Below are positions 6,674 to 11,427 of a stretch of DNA of 11,427 nt, piece by piece. Below the pieces are notes generated by a model that was given only the letters and a program-made list of their open reading frames with translations, did no database searches and was not told where the DNA came from. Position 1 is the stretch's first letter, and each line of letters starts with the position of its first letter. A program made the position numbers and the translations under genes. The DNA is from CAYUCE01 sp964443275 (GTDB taxonomy: Bacteria; Bipolaricaulota; Bipolaricaulia; CAYUCE01). The stretch covers positions 1 through 11,427 of the forward strand of contig CAYUCE010000058.1 of the NCBI GenBank assembly GCA_964443275.1, written 5' to 3'.

Positions 6674-6695
6674 GGAATGGCCTCTGTGCCATTCC
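6674..6695. terminator. Hairpin between the convergent yjbQ and galK ends
   Basis: GGAATGGC (6674-6681) and GCCATTCC (6688-6695) form a perfect 8-bp stem with a 6-base loop, placed 3 bp after the galK stop on the minus strand. It could shield or terminate transcripts from both sides. No T-run follows on either strand, so it is not a classical intrinsic terminator. Confidence 0.5.
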
Positions 6696-6697
6696 TA

Positions 6698-7870
6698 TCA
6701 ATTTACCCCATTACTTGCACTGACCGTAAAAATTCTAGGTGCCACTTGGAATCTACGATAGAAGCGCTTTGACGCTTCCTGAGCATAGTTGGCTACTAAC
6801 TTTTGCGGCAAAAGGTGAATAGTAGAGCCTCCAAACCCACCGCCGGTCATTCTAGCTCCAAAAATTCCCTTTTCCACCGCAAAATCTATTAAAAAATCAA
6901 GCTCAGGAGCGCTTACCTGATATAAATCTCTAAGACTGGCGTGGGATTTTAAGAATAACTTCCCTACTGATTGGATATCCCCTCTTTTTAACGCATCACT
7001 GGTTTCCCTGACCCTTTTATTTTCTTTTATTACGTGCCTTACCCTACTGGCTAGCTTGGCCGGCAACTTGTTTTCAAACTTTTCAAAAACACCTGGGCTA
7101 ACTTGAGATAAATTTTTGTAGGTCTTATTGGAGGAAAACCTATTTATAAAAGATAAGGCCTGCTCACATTCCTGCCTTCGTTGATTATATTGGCTACTCA
7201 AATGAGAATGATGGACGGTAGTGTCTATAACCAGGATCGTATTCTCACCCAAATTAAGGTCAATATACTCATGTTTTAGTACCCCGGTATCAAGTAGCAA
7301 GGCCTTCCCGGCACGGCCATAAAAAGAAATATACTGATCCATAATCCCGGTGTTGGCACCCACAAACTCGTTCTCTGCCCTTTGCCCAAGCTTAATTAAC
7401 TCAAGCGGAGAAATTCTTAAATCAAACAACTCATTTAACCCGTAGGCAAATACCATTTCCAGTGCAGCGGAGCTTGACAGGCCGCCTCCCATAGGTAAAT
7501 CACTGGATATACAGGCTTCGAAGCCCTGGGAAGGCTTTGACATCTTCTTTAGCTCCCACAAGACCCCCTCGATATAATCTGTCCATTTCCCCTTTTTTTC
7601 CCCGTCTAGTTTCGATAAGTCAAAACATCCCACCTCTTTTAACTCATTCGTATAGACTGTTGCTTCATTACCCTCCCTTTTTTTGATTAACAGGTGAATA
7701 AATCTGTCAATAGCCATAGGTAAAACCAGCCCGCCGTTGTAATCGGTGTGCTCACCTATCAAGTTCACCCTCCCGGGAGCGGTAAAATATTTAACCCGGG
7801 CTTTATCCTTAAATTTCCTACCTATATCTTGATGGGAATTTCTATTGCCCGTTTCGCGTCGATTATTCAT
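6698..7870 (-). CDS. galK: Galactokinase
   Basis: This 390-aa GHMP-family kinase phosphorylates alpha-D-galactose at C1 with ATP, the first committed step of the Leloir pathway. Seen: the galactokinase signature GRVNLIGEHTDYNGG at residues 33-47, the ATP-binding motif GGGLSSSAALE at about 124-136, MDQY near 177 with the likely catalytic Asp, and the third GHMP motif TGGGFGGS near 340. The galactose signature separates it from mevalonate and homoserine kinases. Length is normal for bacterial GalK. The N-terminal roughly 25 residues are polar and poorly conserved. ATG at 7870 is used because ATGAATAA overlaps the galT stop by 8 bp, with AAAGGT 9 bases upstream. It is the last gene of the sugar operon. 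Confidence 0.97.
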   Translation of the reverse strand: MNNRRETGNRNSHQDIGRKFKDKARVKYFTAPGRVNLIGEHTDYNGGLVLPMAIDRFIHLLIKKREGNEATVYTNELKEVGCFDLSKLDGEKKGKWTDYIEGVLWELKKMSKPSQGFEACISSDLPMGGGLSSSAALEMVFAYGLNELFDLRISPLELIKLGQRAENEFVGANTGIMDQYISFYGRAGKALLLDTGVLKHEYIDLNLGENTILVIDTTVHHSHLSSQYNQRRQECEQALSFINRFSSNKTYKNLSQVSPGVFEKFENKLPAKLASRVRHVIKENKRVRETSDALKRGDIQSVGKLFLKSHASLRDLYQVSAPELDFLIDFAVEKGIFGARMTGGGFGGSTIHLLPQKLVANYAQEASKRFYRRFQVAPRIFTVSASNGVN

Positions 7871-8831
7871 TCAAATTTACCTTTATGCGATTTAAATCAG
7901 TCGCCATCCTCTCAGGTGACAGAGAGGATATAAACGTACCAGCGCCCGTTTCGACCCCCGCCCGATATTTTATCTTCTGGTGGCCTCTCTTTAAGGAATA
8001 AAATTCGATATGAAAGTGATAGAATTGATAGTCTCCTCCATCCGTAGGGGCTTGATGGAAAACCATCATGTAGGGAAACTCTTCTTCCGGAAATAAACCT
8101 TGATATTTAGTTAAAATAACTTTGATAATTTCTGCTAAACCCGGATATTCACTTTCTCCTAAAGCCAAGATATCTGGAATATGCTTTTTTGGATAAAGGT
8201 GTACCTCATAAGGAAATCGGGCATAGAAGGGTACGAAAGCCAAGAAAAATTGGTTTTCATAAATGATCCTTTCGCCAAAATCCTTCTCACTTTCAATTAC
8301 CTTACAGAAAAGGCATCCACCCTTTTCACTATGATACTGCTTAGCACTTTTAAGCTCATCCTTAATAACTGGAGGTATGAAAGGAAAGGCGTAAATCTGA
8401 CCATGGGGATGAGTTAGGCTAACTCCAATTGTAATTCCTCTATTTTCGAAGATGTATACGTATTTAATGTACTCTTTAGAGGACAAAAATTTGTGTCTAT
8501 CCACCCACACCGCTATCAGGTCTTCAAACCTCTTTAAGCTCAAGTTTGCTGGATCTAGCTCATGGTCTGGAGTGTAAAGAAGTACCTCACAGATTCCTTT
8601 ATTTTCTTGTACCCGATAGAAATCATCCCCTTCAATATTAGGTTTACCCGGATTTCTTCTCAGAGCCGGGAAGCGGTTTTCAAAGCTTACAATATAGTAA
8701 TCTTTGGCCGGAATTTCTAAAATCCCCGGACACAAGGGACAGCTATCTTCCGGCAGGACCGGGCGGTCCTGCCTCTCATCAGCAATAATGTTCCACTCTT
8801 TTAATATCGGATTCCAACGAAGCTCAGCCAT
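7863..8831 (-). CDS. galT: Galactose-1-phosphate uridylyltransferase
   Basis: This 322-aa HIT-superfamily enzyme swaps UMP between UDP-glucose and galactose-1-phosphate, giving UDP-galactose and glucose-1-phosphate. Seen: a metal-binding C31-P-L-C34, a second CLFC pair near 168, PDHELDP in the position of the family's other metal ligand, the active-site HPHGQ near residue 142 (the second His is the expected nucleophile), and the C-terminal HIT half with FPYEVHLYPKKH. Length is slightly under that of E. coli GalT (about 348 aa), as in the shorter class with the second CxxC. Its ATG overlaps the end of the upstream small ORF, and its stop overlaps galK. No galE is in the window, so UDP-galactose epimerisation must be encoded elsewhere. 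Confidence 0.97.
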   Translation of the reverse strand: MAELRWNPILKEWNIIADERQDRPVLPEDSCPLCPGILEIPAKDYYIVSFENRFPALRRNPGKPNIEGDDFYRVQENKGICEVLLYTPDHELDPANLSLKRFEDLIAVWVDRHKFLSSKEYIKYVYIFENRGITIGVSLTHPHGQIYAFPFIPPVIKDELKSAKQYHSEKGGCLFCKVIESEKDFGERIIYENQFFLAFVPFYARFPYEVHLYPKKHIPDILALGESEYPGLAEIIKVILTKYQGLFPEEEFPYMMVFHQAPTDGGDYQFYHFHIEFYSLKRGHQKIKYRAGVETGAGTFISSLSPERMATDLNRIKVNLNE

Positions 8832-8940
8832 CTTGTGTACCTTTTAGAAAATAATAATAAATATAACGGCCATCTTTTTTCTCCACCACTTTCCTTACCA
8901 GCCTCTTGGAAACTCTTCTCTCTTGCTTATTCTCACTCAT
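8824..8940 (-). CDS. Small basic protein of 38 residues, coupled to galT
   Basis: An ATG at 8940-8938 opens a 38-codon frame ending with TGA at 8826-8824, which overlaps the galT ATG by 8 bp. The product begins MSENKQERRVSKRLVRKVV and ends in KKDGRYIYYYFLKGTQDG. It is rich in Lys/Arg (11 of 38) with an aromatic cluster, and has no signal peptide or membrane segment. It fills the only gap in a tightly packed operon: it starts 9 bp after the isomerase stop and ends across the galT start, with spacing like that of its neighbours. Its Shine-Dalgarno is weak (GGAT). I do not recognise it. It may be a real small protein or a leader whose translation carries ribosomes into galT. Confidence 0.6.
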   Translation of the reverse strand: MSENKQERRVSKRLVRKVVEKKDGRYIYYYFLKGTQDG

Positions 8941-8949
8941 TTTATCCGG

Positions 8950-10200
8950 TTAATCTATTCCTTGCTCATGCCGGTAGAGATCCCACCCCAAATATTTGCT
9001 TACTGCTTCTTCTAACACTTTCCCTACATGAGAACGGGTGACGGCAACGTGGTGTTCAAAACCGCATGAAGCTATGTAATTAAGCAACTTTTGTAAATTA
9101 TTAATTTCCGCCACCCCATAACCTCCAAACGTATCTACCTCATCATCCGTATACCTACCCTCGGCCAGATAAGAGGTTATTTTCCCGTTAAAATCATCGG
9201 TGGAAAGCCTGAAGAAAGTTACCGGGCCGGCTGCTATTTTTCCCACACACGTCCCATAGGTATTTTCCTTCCCCACATCCTCTGCCAAGATATCTTGATA
9301 CCCCATTTTCACCTCTTCAAAGAAGCTGACCGGTAGGTTACTGCAATGAAAGGTGACTACTTTGTTTTCCTCTTCTCCGTAATTGTTGTTCCAGTCCAGC
9401 AAAGCAGCCGGCTTGCCGGAAGCAAGCTGCAGCGCATACATAGTAAGTGCTCCCATTATGTCTACTTCGCAAGCACTGGGCAAAAGATCTTCAGACATCA
9501 TACTCATGGCCGTACAAGGTACTACACCATAAAACTCCTCCAGGGCCGACCAACACTGGATGGCAGTGGCATCCAATTCATTATTATCGATCCACTCATT
9601 TAAAGCCGCGGAAAGTTTGGCGATTTTTTCAAGCGATTTGGCCGGCACGCCTTCTGTATCTACATATTCCTTTATTCTTTCTAGCTCATTTTTTACATCT
9701 TTCGAACCTAAATCAAGAGCCTCGGCTTTCCCGATGATCTCTGATAAGTCCACAGTTTCTACCGATATACCCACCCGTTCCAGTATCTTTTCACTAAATC
9801 TCACCGTATTAAAGGGAGCAGTTCGAGCACCTATAGCTCCTAGCCTAGCATCTTTTAACCCTCCTACCACCTGGCATACGCGAGCGAAGTTTCTTATATC
9901 TTGCTCAAACTCCTGGGACCCCGGGGATTCCACATGGAGACTGGTGTTAGTAAAAGGTATTCCATACTGCCCTAGGTTGTTACATACCGACAATTTGCCA
10001 CAAAAAGCGTCCCTTCGATTGTCAATATCCATCTTCCCCAACTCATCAGCAAAACCGTGGACCAGTACCGGCACTTCTAGCCCTGCCAACCTCAGAGTCT
10101 CAGCTACCGCCTTCTCATCCCCGAAATTGGGTAAGGTAACCAAGATTCCGTCAATTTTTTCTCTTGTTTCGGCAAAAAGTTTAGCACATTTTTTGGCATC
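8950..10200 (-). CDS. L-fucose/L-arabinose isomerase-family protein (5' end lost in the N gap)
   Basis: 416 residues are visible, ending at TAA 8952-8950, and the frame is open into the gap at 10201. Seen: GILVTLPNFGDEKAVAETL, RRDAFCGKLSVCNNLGQYGIPFT, and the C-terminal region with WNNNYGEE...FHCSNLP and HHVAVTRSHVGKVLEEAVSKYLGWD. These mark the FucI/AraA-like sugar isomerase fold (COG2407 type), which interconverts an aldose and its ketose with a divalent metal. Related proteins run about 465-480 residues, so roughly 50-60 N-terminal residues are missing. A TTG at 10143 could be mistaken for the start, but conserved sequence continues upstream of it. The substrate (fucose, arabinose or another sugar) cannot be told. 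The FGGY kinase gene just upstream is the likely partner for phosphorylating the ketose. Confidence 0.88.
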   Translation of the reverse strand, partial: DAKKCAKLFAETREKIDGILVTLPNFGDEKAVAETLRLAGLEVPVLVHGFADELGKMDIDNRRDAFCGKLSVCNNLGQYGIPFTNTSLHVESPGSQEFEQDIRNFARVCQVVGGLKDARLGAIGARTAPFNTVRFSEKILERVGISVETVDLSEIIGKAEALDLGSKDVKNELERIKEYVDTEGVPAKSLEKIAKLSAALNEWIDNNELDATAIQCWSALEEFYGVVPCTAMSMMSEDLLPSACEVDIMGALTMYALQLASGKPAALLDWNNNYGEEENKVVTFHCSNLPVSFFEEVKMGYQDILAEDVGKENTYGTCVGKIAAGPVTFFRLSTDDFNGKITSYLAEGRYTDDEVDTFGGYGVAEINNLQKLLNYIASCGFEHHVAVTRSHVGKVLEEAVSKYLGWDLYRHEQGID

Positions 10201-10300
10201 NNNNNNNNNNNNNNNNNNNNNNNNNNNNNNNNNNNNNNNNNNNNNNNNNNNNNNNNNNNNNNNNNNNNNNNNNNNNNNNNNNNNNNNNNNNNNNNNNNNN
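10201..10300. other. Assembly gap of 100 Ns
   Basis: The gap covers the end of the kinase gene and the beginning of the isomerase gene. By comparison with the families, about 50-60 codons of each are missing, which needs at least about 300 bp. The 100 Ns are therefore probably a placeholder length rather than a measured one. Confidence 0.95.
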
Positions 10301-11427
10301 CGTCCAGTCCTTAATTACTTGGTAACCTTCCAACATGCCTACTCCAACCCCGGCTAAAAGTGCATCCCCTAAGGGTGCTCCTACTCCACCGGAAGGAATT
10401 ATCATCCGTTTTCCAGTTACATCAGCTAGGATCCTGGTCCAAAGCCGGGATTTGGAAACCCCTCCTACTACGCTACATTCATCTTTTAACCGAAGACCTA
10501 TTTCCTCACCCACTTCCATATTGTGTCTTAGGCTGTAAGCGGCTGCTTCCATCAACGCTCTAAACAGGTGAGCCTTTTTATGATAAAGAGTCAAACCGAT
10601 AATCGTTCCACTTGCCTGGGGATCCCAAATAGGCGAGCGCTCACCCATAAAGTAGGGCAAGACTACAAGGCCTTCCGAGCCCGGAGGTATATTTTCTGCC
10701 TTTAGATCCAGGAGCTTGTAAGGATCTATTCCTATCTTATGGCCGGCTTCTACCTCTGCTTGGCCGAATTGGTCTCTAAACCATCTAACCAAAGCCCCTG
10801 AGGTTGCTGATCCCCCCCAAGTATAGATTTCTTCAGTTGAGTTTGCCACATGGGGCATGGAAACTAATCTTTTGGAAAGGCTTTCCCCTTTATGTATTAT
10901 TCCCCAACAGGTAGAGGTTCCCATCATGGCTACATGATCCCCTTCTTCGAATGCACCCGAACTTAAGGAAGCCATGGGGGCATCGATCCCCCCGGCTATT
11001 ACCGGGGTGCCTTCAGCTAACCCACACTTACCGGCAGCTTGGGAAGTTATCTGCCCCATTACCTCATCGGAACTCACTAACCTATCCGGCATTAAACGGC
11101 GAGGTATTCCCAATTCTTCGCATAATTTTTCCGACCACTCAAGCTTGTTTATGTCAAATACCCCTCCTAAGTTACCAGCCGATGAGTAATCGACCGCCAA
11201 TTCACCGGTTAATTTGTATTCTATAAAAGAAGACGGGGGAATGAATTTATGGATTTTGTCCCAGATCTCAGGCTCCTTATTTTTGATCCACAAAATCTTT
11301 GTGTATCCATAGTAGGTATCTACGTAGTTACCCGTTATCCGAAAAAGTTCATCTAAGTCTATATTTTCCTTGACCCACTTGACCTCATCAGTAGCCCGCC
11401 TGTCCATCCAGATAAGGCAGGGCATTA
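10301..11427 (-). CDS. FGGY-family carbohydrate kinase (partial at both ends)
   Basis: 375 codons are visible between the right window edge and the N gap. Seen: CLIWMDRRA near the first residues (the family's iiWmDxRa segment, normally about residue 95-105), GGIDAPMASLSSG with the expected catalytic Asp, the phosphate-binding GTSTCWG, WGGSATSGALVRWFRDQF, and the C-terminal ATP-binding GGVSKSRLWTRILADV...GAPLGDALLAGVGVGM. FGGY kinases such as xylulokinase, ribulokinase and fuculokinase use ATP to phosphorylate a ketose. About 90 N-terminal residues lie beyond the window and about 50 C-terminal residues in the gap. The neighbouring isomerase gene suggests it phosphorylates that enzyme's ketose product, but the sugar is not identifiable. 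Any ATG close to the right edge is internal. Confidence 0.9.

Noticed and set aside
8835..9041. 68-codon plus-strand frame near galT
   Set aside because: It is antisense to the small ORF and the isomerase end, and has no Shine-Dalgarno or recognisable domain.
10141..10143. TTG at 10143 as the isomerase start
   Set aside because: The frame is open and family-like upstream (the segment ending KIDGI), so this codon is an internal Leu.
10181..10300. Kinase frame continued through the Ns to a short tail at 10181
   Set aside because: The tail exists only because the Ns are read as codons; the bases at 10181-10200 belong to the isomerase in another frame.
9560..10357. 265-codon plus-strand frame across the N gap
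   Set aside because: It is antisense to the well-supported isomerase, runs through 34 undefined codons and has no recognisable motif.

Overview
The window is bacterial. Genes are tightly packed, Shine-Dalgarno motifs of the AGGAG type are common, two genes start with TTG, and the housekeeping set (rsmD, dprA, ndk, an EF-G paralogue, yjbQ, galT, galK) is bacterial. Base composition looks moderately AT-rich by eye. A run of 100 Ns at 10201-10300 and open genes at both edges suggest a draft scaffold, possibly a metagenome-assembled genome. I cannot place the phylum from sequence alone.

Left block (minus strand, 1-1397): rsmD leads a three-gene cassette. It is followed, with an ATGA stop/start overlap, by a 186-aa protein of unknown function whose N-terminus carries a Cys/His module like that of phage Mu F-type minor head proteins. 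After that comes a membrane-anchored helix-hairpin-helix (ComEA-like) protein that runs off the left edge. A divergent intergenic region (1398-1554) holds a perfect 16-bp inverted repeat.

Middle block (plus strand, 1555-6576): a HAD-family hydrolase is followed by about 290 bp of non-coding DNA built from short direct and inverted repeats. Then come dprA and ndk, 12 bp apart, and a promoter-like extended -10 region. A GTPase of the EF-G-like family follows, overlapped by a yjbQ-type gene through ATGA. ComEA-like and DprA proteins both belong to DNA-uptake pathways, so the two arms around the divergent intergenic region together hold two competence-type genes.

Right block (minus strand, 6698-11427): this is a sugar-catabolism operon. 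In transcription order it holds an FGGY carbohydrate kinase (5' end beyond the window, 3' end in the N gap), an L-fucose/L-arabinose isomerase-like protein (5' end in the gap), a 38-codon small ORF, galT and galK. The last three genes overlap by 8 bp at each junction. GalK and GalT are two steps of the Leloir galactose pathway; the kinase-isomerase pair should feed a second sugar into central metabolism. The plus and minus blocks converge at 6577-6697, which contains further inverted repeats.

I see no tRNA, rRNA, CRISPR array, insertion sequence or convincing new defence system. The most interesting items are the phage-like Cys/His module in a housekeeping cassette, the small ORF coupled to galT, the repeat-mosaic intergenic regions, and two altered active-site motifs (RsmD GPPY; EF-G-like DTPGF).
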